From NCBI RefSeq assembly GCF_000332095.2, contig NZ_KI913949.1, positions 2,396,512-2,460,511 of the forward strand: DNA of 64,000 bases, written 5' to 3'. The translations under genes were made by a program, and so were the position numbers. The DNA comes from Leptolyngbya sp. PCC 6406. Lineage in GTDB: Bacteria; Cyanobacteriota; Cyanobacteriia; Phormidesmidales; Phormidesmidaceae. The notes under the pieces are model-generated. The model saw nothing but the letters and a program-made list of their open reading frames with translations. It was not told the origin of the DNA and did no database searches. This document shows, one piece after another, positions 8,290 to 19,100 of this stretch; the stretch's first letter is position 1; each line of letters starts with the position of its first letter.

Positions 8290-11200
8290 CTAGAAAAACT
8301 GCCCCAAGTCGAGATCGGGGGCCAGCTTCCGGGCCTCCTCCAGCTTTGCCGCCGCCGCCCCCCGCTCCCCATCCTGGGCCAGCGCCACCGCCTGGGCCTG
8401 ATAATACCGGGCCAAATCCTGCCGCCCCCACACCTGCTGCTGACAAAACGCCGCCACCTGCCGCTCTAGGTCGCTACGGGGCCGGGTCAAGCACCGCTGC
8501 CGCAACAACCGCAAACTACAGGCATACAACCAATCCCGCCACGTCCCTCCCGGCCACAGGCGCACCGTGCCGTCATCCCCCGCCGACACCACCCGATCCC
8601 CCTGGGGGCTAAAGGCCACCGCCAAGACCCTGCCCGCATGGCCCTGCCAGGGCGCGCCGATCTGACCGCCCGCCAGATCCCACAGGCGCACCGTGCCGTC
8701 ATCCCCCGCCGACACCACCCGATCCCCCTGTGGGCTAAAGGCCACCGCCAAGACCGTGCCCGCATGGCCCTGCCAGGGCGCGCCGATCTGAGTACCCGCC
8801 AGATCCCACAGGCGTACGGTGCTGTCCGCCCCCGCCGAGGCGACCCGATCCCCTTGGGGGCTAAAGGCCACCGCCAAGACCGAGCCCGAATGGCCCTGCC
8901 AGGGCGCGCCGATCTGAGCGCCCTCCAGATCCCACAGGCGCAGGGTGCCGTCAGAGCCCGCCGACACCACCCGATCCCCCTGTGGGCTAAAGGCCACCGC
9001 ATAAACCCCGCTAAAGACCCCACCCGAATGGCCCTGCCAGGGGTTACCGATCTGATTACCTGCCAGATCCCACAGTCGCAAGGTACAGTCCTCCCCTGCC
9101 GAGACCACCCGATCCCCTTGGGGGCTAAAGGCCACCGCCCTGACCCATTCCTGATGGCCCTGCCAGGGGTTACCAATCTGATTATCTGCCAGATCCCACA
9201 GTCGCAAGGTACAGTCCTCCCCTGCCGAGACCACCTGCTCTCCCTGGGGGCTAAAGGCCACTGCATTGATATGGCCGTCATGGCCCCACCAGGGTTTGTC
9301 GAGCTGAGTACCCGCCAGATCCCACAGGCGTACGGTGCCGTCCGCCCCCGCCGAGGCGACCCGATCCCCCTGGGGGCTAAAGGCCACCGCTAAAATCGTG
9401 CTGTCATGGCCCTGCCAGAGGTTATCGAGCTGAATACCTGCCAGATCCCACAGATGCACGGTGCCGTCCGCCCCCGCTGAGGCCACCCGATCCCCCTGTG
9501 GGCTAAAGATCACTGCATTGACATAGCCGTTATGGCCCTGCCAGGGTTTGCCGAGCTGAGTACCCGCCAGATCCCACAGGCGTACGGTGCTGTCCGCCCC
9601 CGCCGAGGCGACCCGATCCCCCTGTGGGCTAAAGGCCACCGCCAAGACCGAGCTCGAATGGCCCTGCCAGGGCGGGCCGATCTGAGCGCCCTCCAGATCC
9701 CACAGGCGCACCGTGCCGTCATCGCCCGCCGAGGCGATCCGATCCCCCTGGGGACTAAAGGCCACCGCCCTAACCCATCCCTCATGGCCCTGCCAGGGGT
9801 CGCCGATCTGATTGCCTGCCAGATCCCACAGGCGCACCGTGCCGTCCGCCCCTGCGGAGGCCACCCGATCCCCCTGTGACCTAAAGGCCACCGCATTGAC
9901 CCATCCCTCATGGCCCTGCCAGGGTTTGCCGATCTGATTGCCTGCCAGATCCCACAGGCGCACCGTGCCGTCCGCCCCTGCGGAGGCCACCTGATTCCCC
10001 TGTGGGTTAAAAGCCACTGCCTCGCCGCCCCCGCCAAGGAATATATCCGAGTGGGCTTGCCAGGGGTCGCCGATCTGATTGCCTGCCAGATCCCACAGGC
10101 GCACCGTGCCGTCCGCCCCCGCCGAGACCACCCGATCTCCCTGTGGGCTAAGAGCCACCCCCCTGACCTCATTCCCATGGCCCTGCCAGGGTTTGCCGAT
10201 CTGATTACCTGCCAGATCCCACAGGCGCACCGTGCCGTTACGCCCCGCTGATACCACTCGATCCCCTTGGGGGCTAAAGGCCACTGCATTGACAGAGCCC
10301 GAATGGCACTGCCAGCGCATGAAGTCGCAGGGGTGGGTGAAGGCCCGATGCAGCACGTCTTGGACAGGGGAAATTACTTCCCCTTGGAACTTGACTTGGC
10401 TGATGGTTACAGCTTGGATGGCCAAGAGGTGTTTTTCCAGGGGATTGGTGTTGGGGGCAGTATTGAGGCGGGTACAAGTTTCCCTCAACTGAGCCTCAGC
10501 CAAGGCTTTTTCTAACGCCGCCACCCGCCCCTGTTCCTGGGCATCGCTGTGGTCAAAAAAGTCCCGCAGCGGCCCCGCTGACACCGCCAACGCCCCCCAC
10601 TGCTCCCGTAGCTCTGCTAGCAGACCCCCCTGCACCAGATAGGCATCATCCTGCCCTTTCTCTTCCCACTCCTGCTGGGCATCCTTCAGCCGTTGCACCA
10701 ACAGGTGCTGAGCCCGGTTTTCCTGCCGCCACTCCACAAACCGAGGCCACCCCCCCATCAGCGCCTCATGGGCCAAATCCAATAGCTCCCCATTTTTTCC
10801 ATCCCGCACCAACAGCCGCCCCGCCACCAATGCCTCCTGCACATCAACCCAGATTTGCTGATCTGGCCCTGCTGCCTGCTGCGCTAGCAACCGCTGCCAC
10901 TCCTGGCGACAGCGGGTATCCACCCCCTCCGGCCCAATCCGCACCAACGCCACACACAGATCCCGACAGATCTGCCGCTCCCGCTCCGTTTTAAGATCCC
11001 GTTGATAAAGGGTCTCCGCCCGCTGGGCCAACGCCCCCTGCAACCGCCCCATGGCTCGATAGGCAGCAACGGTAAGCTGGTGCTGGGTGCGATCTCGCTG
11101 CTGCCACAACTCCGCCAGGGCAAACTCCAGCAACGGCAAACAATTGGGCTCCGTCGCCCCATCATCCAAAATCAACCCCAGCAACTCCCCCGGCACCTGG

Positions 11201-12570
11201 TAGTTGAGACAGGCCGCTGGCCCCGTAATCGCCTGCTCCAGATCCGCCCCCACCAGCGGCCCCAACCACACCGCCCCCTGCTGGATCATCGGCATCAACT
11301 GGTGACAGGCCAACCACTGGGGGACAAAATCCGCCCGCATCGTCATCACCACCCGCACCACTGGCTCCGGCCCTTGCCACACCGCCGCCAACCAATCCAG
11401 CACCCGCCGCCGCCCCGCCCCATCCCGGCAGACCGTAAACAGCTCCTCAAACTGATCCACCACCATCAACGTCGGTGGCCCCGGTGGCCACATCGCCACC
11501 ACCGCCCCCCAGTCCCCCGCCTCCAGATGGCCATACACCGCCCCAATATCGCGGTTGCCAAACACCTGTCGAAAGCTGCGCTTCACCTCCCCCCAGGGCT
11601 CCAGCCCCGGCATCCACGGCTCCAACACCCGCCACCCCTGTTCCTGCGCCCAGGGCACCACCCCCGCCCGCACCACCGAGGACTTGCCACTACCCGATGG
11701 CCCAATCACCGGCACCACCGCCCCCCGGCCCAAGTGCTGCACGATTTGGACAATTTCGCGATCCCTACCAAAGAAAAACCGCCGCGTCTCCGGCGTAAAC
11801 GCCCGCAACCCCTGGTAAGGTTCACTGGTTTCGTCCTCCACAGGTGCGATCGGCTGGTGGCGCGATCGCACCACCACCACATCCGTCCCCGCATTGAGCC
11901 AAGTTGGTTCCTGCCCCACCCCCCGCAACTCAGCACTGATCCGCTGAAATAATCCCGAAGTGGTGATGTCCCCGGCCTCAGGCGGTGACTGCAACCCCGC
12001 CACCAACGCCCCCGTAAACAAACTATGGCGATCCTCCCGCTCCGCATAGGCTTGTTCAAATCCCCGACAGGCGGCAATCAGGCAATAGTTGCGATCGATG
12101 AAGGCTGACAACCCGGCCTGAATCGTCCCCTGCTCTAGGGCATAGCCACTGTGGCAACAATCCAAAAACATCACCAGGCTGGCCAAATTAGCCCGCTGCA
12201 CCAACCCATTCAAGCGCCGAAAGGATAACCCCCGCCGCTGATTCAGTACCCGATCCCCCGCCAGTTCCACCTGGCAGTCCGCCGTAGCCAAGTACCCCTC
12301 CTGGTCGTCCTCCGTCTCCCCCGCGATGAACCCATGGCCCGTGAAGTAGATCACCACGTCATCCCGGTTGGCCCGCTTCAGGAGTAGGGTTTCTAGGGCG
12401 GAGCCTAGGCAACCGAACGTGACCCCATCTATAAGTAGCTGGATATCCTGAAAATCTCCCCGCTGCTTCAGCAGGTCATGCACCCTTTGGGCATCCCCTT
12501 CCGGTTTGGTCAGCCGAGATAAATACTGGTACTGCTGGCCAATGCCAACAATCAGGGCATAACGGGGCAT
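8290..12570 (-). CDS. Caspase-like peptidase fused to STAND ATPase and 14 WD40 repeats
   Basis: The N-terminus (about residues 1-240) is a C14 caspase/orthocaspase domain with catalytic H79 (YFTGHG) and C139 (LDCCHSG). It is followed by an nSTAND-type ATPase with Walker [10 protein letters not shown] and Walker B-like LMVVDQFEELFT. The C-terminal part has 14 WD40 repeats of about 42 residues, enough for two seven-bladed propellers, then a short helical tail. Such proteins are thought to be sensors that oligomerise on a signal and turn on the protease, for regulated cell death or anti-phage defence; that role is inferred here. I chose the ATG at 12570 (MPRYALIVGIG) over a TTG 30 bases upstream because homology begins there. 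Confidence 0.95.
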   Translation of the reverse strand: MPRYALIVGIGQQYQYLSRLTKPEGDAQRVHDLLKQRGDFQDIQLLIDGVTFGCLGSALETLLLKRANRDDVVIYFTGHGFIAGETEDDQEGYLATADCQVELAGDRVLNQRRGLSFRRLNGLVQRANLASLVMFLDCCHSGYALEQGTIQAGLSAFIDRNYCLIAACRGFEQAYAEREDRHSLFTGALVAGLQSPPEAGDITTSGLFQRISAELRGVGQEPTWLNAGTDVVVVRSRHQPIAPVEDETSEPYQGLRAFTPETRRFFFGRDREIVQIVQHLGRGAVVPVIGPSGSGKSSVVRAGVVPWAQEQGWRVLEPWMPGLEPWGEVKRSFRQVFGNRDIGAVYGHLEAGDWGAVVAMWPPGPPTLMVVDQFEELFTVCRDGAGRRRVLDWLAAVWQGPEPVVRVVMTMRADFVPQWLACHQLMPMIQQGAVWLGPLVGADLEQAITGPAACLNYQVPGELLGLILDDGATEPNCLPLLEFALAELWQQRDRTQHQLTVAAYRAMGRLQGALAQRAETLYQRDLKTERERQICRDLCVALVRIGPEGVDTRCRQEWQRLLAQQAAGPDQQIWVDVQEALVAGRLLVRDGKNGELLDLAHEALMGGWPRFVEWRQENRAQHLLVQRLKDAQQEWEEKGQDDAYLVQGGLLAELREQWGALAVSAGPLRDFFDHSDAQEQGRVAALEKALAEAQLRETCTRLNTAPNTNPLEKHLLAIQAVTISQVKFQGEVISPVQDVLHRAFTHPCDFMRWQCHSGSVNAVAFSPQGDRVVSAGRNGTVRLWDLAGNQIGKPWQGHGNEVRGVALSPQGDRVVSAGADGTVRLWDLAGNQIGDPWQAHSDIFLGGGGEAVAFNPQGNQVASAGADGTVRLWDLAGNQIGKPWQGHEGWVNAVAFRSQGDRVASAGADGTVRLWDLAGNQIGDPWQGHEGWVRAVAFSPQGDRIASAGDDGTVRLWDLEGAQIGPPWQGHSSSVLAVAFSPQGDRVASAGADSTVRLWDLAGTQLGKPWQGHNGYVNAVIFSPQGDRVASAGADGTVHLWDLAGIQLDNLWQGHDSTILAVAFSPQGDRVASAGADGTVRLWDLAGTQLDKPWWGHDGHINAVAFSPQGEQVVSAGEDCTLRLWDLADNQIGNPWQGHQEWVRAVAFSPQGDRVVSAGEDCTLRLWDLAGNQIGNPWQGHSGGVFSGVYAVAFSPQGDRVVSAGSDGTLRLWDLEGAQIGAPWQGHSGSVLAVAFSPQGDRVASAGADSTVRLWDLAGTQIGAPWQGHAGTVLAVAFSPQGDRVVSAGDDGTVRLWDLAGGQIGAPWQGHAGRVLAVAFSPQGDRVVSAGDDGTVRLWPGGTWRDWLYACSLRLLRQRCLTRPRSDLERQVAAFCQQQVWGRQDLARYYQAQAVALAQDGERGAAAAKLEEARKLAPDLDLGQFF
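8540..10320 (-). repeat. Coding tandem array of about 126-bp WD40 units
   Basis: Fourteen units of about 126 bp encode the WD40 repeats of the caspase-like protein. Many are nearly identical in DNA (for example the stretch coding AFSPQGDRVVSAG and the stretch coding TVRLWDLAG), more alike than protein selection requires. This points to recent duplication or gene conversion inside the array. Units 3 and 11 carry small insertions of 4-5 codons. Confidence 0.9.
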
Positions 12571-12847
12571 AGTTAGGGGTCGCTGAGGTTCGATTACCAA
12601 GGATTGGGCGGCGACGGTTTATCCCGGTGCCCTGAAAACGGGGCATCGCTGGCGCGGGTGCATCCTACGACCTTGATGCTGGGGGTGTTGACATCATATT
12701 CCCTGCCCCACTGTTCATCCAGTGCATCGTCGTCTCCTCATCTGCTTTTCTTCACCGTCTCCCCATAATTCAGTGCGCCGGACTGCGCCGGACTGGGTCG
12801 GGACAGGCTATATGTAGTCTGGTGCCCAGATTTCCCCGAGGTAAGCC

Positions 12848-14329
12848 ATGTCAACGTCTACACCCCTGCCCCACTACCCCATGGTGATTGGGGCCGACAC
12901 CGTTGCCAGTGGCAGCCAAACCCTGATCGATCCAGCCACAGGCCAGAGCTTTGCCACCGTAGCAGTGGGGACAGCAGCAGACGTGGATCGCGCCGTGGCA
13001 GCGGCTAAAGAAGCCCAACCCGCCTGGGCAGCGCTATCCGTGGGAGAGCGCAGCACCGCCCTCTGGAAACTGGCGGACGCCCTAGAGGCCCACAGCGATC
13101 GCCTCGCCCGTCTAGAAAGTCAGAACGCGGGCAAGCCCCTGAAATTAACCACTGGCGGCGACATTCCCTTTGCCATTGACAACCTCCGCTACTTCGCCTC
13201 AGTCGTGCGCCGCCAAGAAGGATCCGCCGCCGGGGAATACGTCGGCGGCTACACCAGCTTCACCCGCCGCGAACCCATCGGCGTCGTCGGAGCCATCGCC
13301 CCCTGGAACTACCCCTTCATGATGGCGATTTGGAAACTAGGGCCAGCCCTAGCAGCGGGGAATGCCGTAGTCATCAAGCCCGCCCCCAATACCCCCATCA
13401 CCACGATCGAACTGGCCAAAATTGCCCTAGAGGCGGACCTGCCACCAGGGCTCATCAACGTCGTCACCGGCAATGTAGAAGTCGGCGAAGCCCTCTGTAC
13501 CCATCCTGATATCGGCATGATCACCTTCACGGGCAGCACCCGCACCGGGCAGCGGGTCGCGGCCCTCGCCACGCCCCTGGTGAAGCGGGTAACCCTGGAA
13601 CTGGGGGGCAAAGCGCCCTTTGTCGTGTTTGCCGATGCCGACATCGAAGCCGCCGCCCGAGGCGCTATCCCCGCCGCCTACATGAACACAGGACAAGATT
13701 GCACCGCCGCTACCCGCATCTATGTGCAGGATGCCGTCTTTGACGCCTTCCTAGAGCGGTTCACCGCCCTGACCCAAAAAGTGCGGCTGGGTCATCCCTT
13801 TGAGGAGGGGACAGACCTGGGTCCCTTGGTCAGTGAGGCCCAGCGCCAAAAGGTAGACGGCTACGTCCAAGCCGCCCGCCACCAGGGCATCACCATCGCT
13901 ACCGGCGGCGTCCTGCCTGAGGGACCCGGATTTTTCTATCCGCCGACGATCCTCGTGGAGCCATCCCAGGCCGCAAGCTGTGTCCAGGAGGAAATCTTTG
14001 GCCCGGTGGTGACGGTAAATCGCTTCCAGGACGAAGCGGAGGCCATTCACCTCGCCAATGACGTACCCTACGGCCTCGCCGGGAGTGTCTGGACCCTAAA
14101 TGTGCAACGGGCCATGCGACTGGCCGCCGCCCTGAAGTGCGGCACGGTGTGGATCAATGACCACCTACCCCTGGGCAGTGAGATGCCCCACGGTGGCTTC
14201 AAGCAGAGCGGCATTGGTAAGGATATGTCCCACTACGCCCTAGAGGAGTTCACCGTCGTCAAGCACGTCATGCTGGACCTCAGCGGCGACCAGCGCAAGG
14301 ACTGGCATAGCGTAGTTCTAGAAGATTAG
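12848..14329 (+). CDS. Aldehyde dehydrogenase, aminobutyraldehyde dehydrogenase type
   Basis: The 493-residue NAD-dependent aldehyde dehydrogenase has the catalytic cysteine C285 in NTGQDCTAATRIYVQ and the general base E251 in LELGGKAP. The cysteine region and the C-terminal stretch SEMPHGG-K-SGIGKDMSHYALEEFT resemble E. coli PatD (gamma-aminobutyraldehyde dehydrogenase), which oxidises 4-aminobutanal from putrescine breakdown to GABA. Betaine aldehyde or another amino-aldehyde remains possible. The start ATG follows GAGGTAA. No aminotransferase or amine oxidase gene is next to it, so the pathway partner lies elsewhere. Confidence 0.9.
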   Translation: MSTSTPLPHYPMVIGADTVASGSQTLIDPATGQSFATVAVGTAADVDRAVAAAKEAQPAWAALSVGERSTALWKLADALEAHSDRLARLESQNAGKPLKLTTGGDIPFAIDNLRYFASVVRRQEGSAAGEYVGGYTSFTRREPIGVVGAIAPWNYPFMMAIWKLGPALAAGNAVVIKPAPNTPITTIELAKIALEADLPPGLINVVTGNVEVGEALCTHPDIGMITFTGSTRTGQRVAALATPLVKRVTLELGGKAPFVVFADADIEAAARGAIPAAYMNTGQDCTAATRIYVQDAVFDAFLERFTALTQKVRLGHPFEEGTDLGPLVSEAQRQKVDGYVQAARHQGITIATGGVLPEGPGFFYPPTILVEPSQAASCVQEEIFGPVVTVNRFQDEAEAIHLANDVPYGLAGSVWTLNVQRAMRLAAALKCGTVWINDHLPLGSEMPHGGFKQSGIGKDMSHYALEEFTVVKHVMLDLSGDQRKDWHSVVLED

Positions 14330-14553
14330 CGGGTTCTCTTCAGCGGTGGTCATCACAGCCACGGGATGCCATACCGGGAAAAGTGCTCAGAGCTGGAGGG
14401 GCATGGGTTGCAATTGTACGACTCCACGCCCTGGCCCCTCAGGATTTGCTTCGTGAACAGGACGACAACACTGAAATACCCCCTGCCACAAGTTTGTCAC
14501 AACCTTCCACTACCTTTAGGTTGGGGCTAAAAATAGTTGCTATCTTGGTGCGT

Positions 14554-14752
14554 CTATAGAACGATCCTGCATGACACTTGAGCAAGCGTTTTCGTAGGTT
14601 TCCTCCTAATGCAGATCCTATCCATACCAAGTCCAGCTCGAAATCGGGAGTTTCCCCACCGGGAAAACTCCACTTCTGGACTTGGGCAAGGTCTAAAACG
14701 CGGCTCAACCCACGCTGCGATGGCTTTCAGAAATTAAATGGGGTTGCTCTAG
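14554..14752. repeat. Dispersed repeat copy interrupted by an insertion
   Basis: The outer parts match the shorter element at 61069-61170: both have a left part with GAGCAAG followed by TTTTCGT, and a right part with CCCAC followed by CTTCAG and CAAATG-like sequence. The copy here is longer because about 95 bp, including the palindrome at 14627-14685, is present in its middle. Confidence 0.6.
14627..14685. repeat. Nested inverted repeat inside a dispersed repeat
   Basis: CCAAGTCCAG (14627-14636) pairs with CTGGACTTGG (14676-14685), and inside this GGGAGTTT pairs with AAAACTCC across a short CCCCACCGGG loop. The structure would fold into a two-part hairpin of 59 bp. It could be a very small insertion in the surrounding repeat. 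Confidence 0.75.
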
Positions 14753-14848
14753 GGCCTTCAAGGCAGATAGGCATTAACTCTATTGATTTCCCTGAAGGTA
14801 GAAAATCAAAAATATTTAGATTGATCTGGATAAATCTGGATAAACATT

Positions 14849-16057
14849 ATGGAAGCTTCATTCTTTAAAGAGGTGCCTACATTCTTAATTCTAGCTGGCA
14901 CGATCACCATGATCGTATCCATCCGAAAAACTCAGAATCTACTACTTCTATTTCCCCCGGAACACATTCCTCGCAATTGGAAGATTCTATACTCTCTGAT
15001 GATTATGTTTTTGGGAGGCTATTCCTTAGCTGCCTGGTTAACTTGGGAGCAAAATACTAATTTAGTTACCTTGCTGACCGGAATGGTTTTCTTTGGTGGC
15101 TCCTTCTTTGTGCTCTTTAGTGTTACCACCTATCATCAAACACTACAACATCTGATTCATTCAAAACAGGAGCTAAGTCAGGCCAAGCAATGGGCAGAGG
15201 AATCTCTGGCTCGATTACAGCAGGTGCCCACACTTATTCAAACAGAGAAAATGGCTGGATTAGGTCAAATGGTTGCTGGGGTTGCCCATGAAATCAACAA
15301 TCCAATCAATTTTATTCATGCCAATATCCACCCCGCCAAAAATTACATCCACGATTTGATTAAATTGATTGACCTCTACCAAGAGGTTTTACCCCATCCC
15401 AATCTTAAAGTTGAGCACTATCGACAAGTAATCGATTTTGATTTCCTCAGGGAGGATGTATCCCGCCTGTTGAATTCCATGGAAAATGGTTCTCAACGAA
15501 TCACAACTATTGTCAGCAGCCTCAAACATTTCTCACGTATGAATGAGGCGGTCATCAAGTCGGTGGATCTACATCAAGGCTTGGACAGTACCCTGATTAT
15601 CCTAGAGCATCGGTTGCGGGCTCATGGCCACCGATCGCCCATTCAAGTTATTCGTCGCTATGGGGATATTCCCTCCATAACTTGCTATGCCGGGGAAATC
15701 AACCAAGTATTCATGAATATTCTGGTTAACGCTATTGATGCCTTAGAAGAAGCAATGGTCAACCAGAATCTCCAAGATGCCTACATAGAAATTGAGACGC
15801 GCTGCCATCAGCAATGGATTCAAGTTGTAATTCGAGATAATGGCATTGGCATTCCGACAGACGTTCAAAAGAAACTATTTGATCCTTTCTTTACAACTAA
15901 AGCCGTTGGCAAAGGGACTGGATTAGGGCTCTCCATCAGCTATCAAATCATTACCCAAAAGCACTCTGGGTATCTTAAATGTGACTCAAAACCGGGCAAA
16001 ACAGAATTCATTATTGAGTTGCCCTGTAACGAGTTTGAGCAACTAATCGCGGTCTAA
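14849..16057 (+). CDS. Membrane sensor histidine kinase
   Basis: The 402-residue protein has hydrophobic helices at about residues 9-25, 45-65 and 72-95, with no large extracytoplasmic domain, then a short coiled coil. The kinase core follows: H-box GVAHEINNPINFI with the phosphoacceptor near residue 147, N-box NQVFMNILVNAIDAL, G1 box DNGIGIP and G2 box GKGTGLGLSIS. The core closely resembles the C-terminal kinase of the next gene. The next start lies 56 bp downstream, so the two are probably one operon. No response regulator is adjacent. The signal is unknown; it may sense the membrane state or work as a partner kinase of the giant sensor. Confidence 0.93.
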   Translation: MEASFFKEVPTFLILAGTITMIVSIRKTQNLLLLFPPEHIPRNWKILYSLMIMFLGGYSLAAWLTWEQNTNLVTLLTGMVFFGGSFFVLFSVTTYHQTLQHLIHSKQELSQAKQWAEESLARLQQVPTLIQTEKMAGLGQMVAGVAHEINNPINFIHANIHPAKNYIHDLIKLIDLYQEVLPHPNLKVEHYRQVIDFDFLREDVSRLLNSMENGSQRITTIVSSLKHFSRMNEAVIKSVDLHQGLDSTLIILEHRLRAHGHRSPIQVIRRYGDIPSITCYAGEINQVFMNILVNAIDALEEAMVNQNLQDAYIEIETRCHQQWIQVVIRDNGIGIPTDVQKKLFDPFFTTKAVGKGTGLGLSISYQIITQKHSGYLKCDSKPGKTEFIIELPCNEFEQLIAV

Positions 16058-16113
16058 TTTTACTTGATAATTCTAATCCTCTGGCTCCACAATTCATCCT
16101 TGATATTTATCCT

Positions 16114-19100
16114 ATGACGAGTTTGATCCTCTCTCAATTGGCTGGCTATACCGCCTTGGAATCCATTTACCAGGGCAATCGCACCACCGTATATCGCGGG
16201 CGCGACATCGCTAGCCAACAGAGCGTCATCATTAAAGTTCTGTCTCAGGAATATCCCAGCTTTGGCGAGCTGATTCAGTTTCGCCACCAATATGCAGTCA
16301 CCCAAAACCTAGCGGTGCCAGGGATTACCTCTCCCTTGGGTCTAGAACCCTGGGGTAATGGCTACGCCCTGATTATGGAAGACTTTGGCGGGGTCGATTT
16401 AGGGCAATATGCCCAGCAACACCCCCTGACCCTGACGGATACCCTCAGCATTGGCCTGCAATTGGCTACGATCCTCCACGACCTGCACCAAGCGCGGGTG
16501 ATCCACAAAGACATTAAACCTGCCAATATTCTGATTCATCCAGAAACCAAGGAGGTGACACTGATTGACTTCAGCATCGCCTCCCTCTTGCCCAAAGAAA
16601 CCCCCACCCTCCAAAGTCCCCAGAGCCTAGAGGGTACTCTGGCTTATCTGGCCCCAGAACAAACCGGACGCATGAACCGGGGCATCGACTACCGCACCGA
16701 TTTCTATGCCCTGGGGGTCACCCTATATCAACTGCTCACGGGTGAGCTGCCGTTCTCCAGTGATGATCCCTTAGGGATGATTCATAGCCATCTCGCTCAA
16801 ATGCCTACCCCGGTTGATCAGGTGAACCGGGCGGTGCCTGCCATGGTGGCGGCGATCGTGGCCAAACTGATGGCTAAAAATGCTGAAGACCGCTACCAGA
16901 GCGCCCTGGGACTTCAGCAGGATCTACACCAATGCCTGAGTCAATGGCAAGACCGGGGTGAAATTAGCGCGTTTCCCTTGGGCCAGCGAGATATCAGCGA
17001 TCGCTTCCTCATTCCTGAAAAACTCTACGGTCGAGAAAAAGAAGTCCAAACGCTGCTGCAAGCCTTTGACCGTGTAGCCGAGGGTAGCTCAGAGTTACTA
17101 CTGGTGGCTGGCTTCTCCGGCATTGGCAAAACCGCCGTTATTAACGAAGTTCACAAACCCATCGTGCGGCAACGGGGCTACTTCATCAAAGGCAAATTTG
17201 ATCAGTTTAATCGCAATATTCCCTTCTCTGCCTTTGTTCAAGCTTTCCGCGACCTCGTGGGACAGTTACTGTCAGAATCTGATGCTCAATTGCAACTCTG
17301 GAAAGTGCAAATTCTAGGAGCACTGGAGGGAAATGCCCAGGTAATTATTGATTTAATCCCTGAACTAGCACGCATCATTGGGCCACAACCACCCGCCCCG
17401 GAACTATCGGGTGAAGCTGCCCAAAACCGCTTTAACCTGCTGTTTCAAAGCTTCATTCAGGTCTTCACTACTCCAGAACATCCCCTAGTCATCTTCATTG
17501 ATGACCTCCAGTGGGCAGATCTCGCCTCTTTGGGCTTAATGCAGTGCCTGCTTACAGAGGCTCAATGCAAATATCTGTTGGTCTTGGGAGCTTATCGAGA
17601 TAACGAAGTGTTTCCCGGACACCCCTTCCTCATAACCGTGAATGAGTTACGAAAAACGGAGGTATCTCTCCAGACGATCGTTCTGCGACCCTTGGATGCC
17701 GACAGTCTAAGCCACCTGATTGCCGATGCCTTTCATGCTCCACAGGCAATTGTGCAACCGTTGACGGAACTGGTGATACAGAAGACCCAAGGTAACCCCT
17801 TCTTTGCTACCCAGTTTCTCAAAGCATTATACCAAGACAGCCTGATTACCTTTGACCAGAACGCTCGCCATTGGCAATGTGACTTGGTGCAGGTGCACAG
17901 TGCCGCATTGACCAATGATGTGGTGGAATTTATGGCGTTGCAGTTACAAAAACTGCCCGCAGCCACCCAAGGCCAGTTGACATTTGCTGCTTGTATTGGG
18001 GCACAGTTTGACCTCAAAACTCTCAGCATTGTCTCGGAACAATCTCAAACTGAAGTAGCTACAGCCCTATGGTCAGCCCTCCAAGCGGGAGTCATTTTAC
18101 CAACCAATAAGATCTATCGGTTTTATGGGAACGATAGCCAGTCGGATTACAACTCAGCCCCGAAGGATGATTTTTCTGGACAGGTTAACTACCGTTTTCT
18201 CCATGATCGGATTCAGCAAGCTAGCTACTCTCTGATTCCAGCAGAGCAAAAGCAACAAACCCATTATCGCATCGCTACCTTACTTCAGCAAAACCTGACA
18301 GAATCGGAGCAGGAAGAGCGGCTTTTTGCCATCATCAACCATGTAAATCTCAGCCGTACCCTGGTGACAGCAGCCACCCAACGGACTGAGTTATCCCAGT
18401 TTAATTTGCGGGCTGCTCGTAAGGCTAAAGCCGCAACCGCTTACGGTGCGGCCCTTGAGTATCTGAGCATTGGTATCGAGCTATTACCTACGGATGATTG
18501 GCAGCAGGAATATGCGCTAACGCTAGCTCTACATCGCGAAATGGTAGAGGCTTGCTACCTCAATGCTGACTTTGAGCAGATGGAACAGTGGGCTGAAATC
18601 AGTCTGCAACAAGCTAAAACTGTGTTAGATCGAGTCCCCATCTATGAGGCTAAGATTCAAGCCTGTGTGGCTCAAAATCAACTTGGCTTAGGCATCGAGA
18701 CAGCCCTGGTTATTCTGGGTGAATTGGGGATTGACTTGCCGGATAATCCTACGCCAGAAGATGTGGGGGCAGCTCTGGGTGGAACCCATGCTCTATTAGC
18801 GGAAATTTCGCCCCCGGACTTGGTTGATCTGCCGCTGATGACTGATGACTGGGCTCAGGCAAAAATGCGAATTTTGTCTAGCATGTTTGGAGCTGCATAT
18901 AATGGGCGTCCCTTACTTTTGCCTTTGACCATTTGTCAACAAGTTGAGTTGTCTTGGCAGTATGGTAATACGGAATTATCAGCCTTTGCCTATGCCAGCT
19001 ATGGCTTAATTCTTTGTGCCTTTACTGGGGTTGTTGAGCGCAGCTATCAGTTTGGAAAACTGGGTTTGGCCTTAATGGATAAGCTGAATGCGCCACAACT

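Larger units (their letters stand above)
14330..14848. other. Non-coding gap with a dispersed repeat
   Basis: No convincing gene is present in this 519-bp gap. It contains a dispersed repeat (about 14554-14752) interrupted by a nested palindrome (14627-14685); both are listed separately. Base composition becomes AT-rich towards the histidine kinase gene. Confidence 0.6.

Noticed and set aside
8540-10320. CRISPR-like or intergenic repeat array
   Set aside because: The regular 126-bp periodicity is explained by WD40 repeats in a continuous coding frame on the minus strand.
11002-11952. Long plus-strand open frame of 316 codons
   Set aside because: It is a shadow of the caspase-like gene: Pro/Arg/His-rich composition caused by the GC-rich opposite strand, with no domain features.
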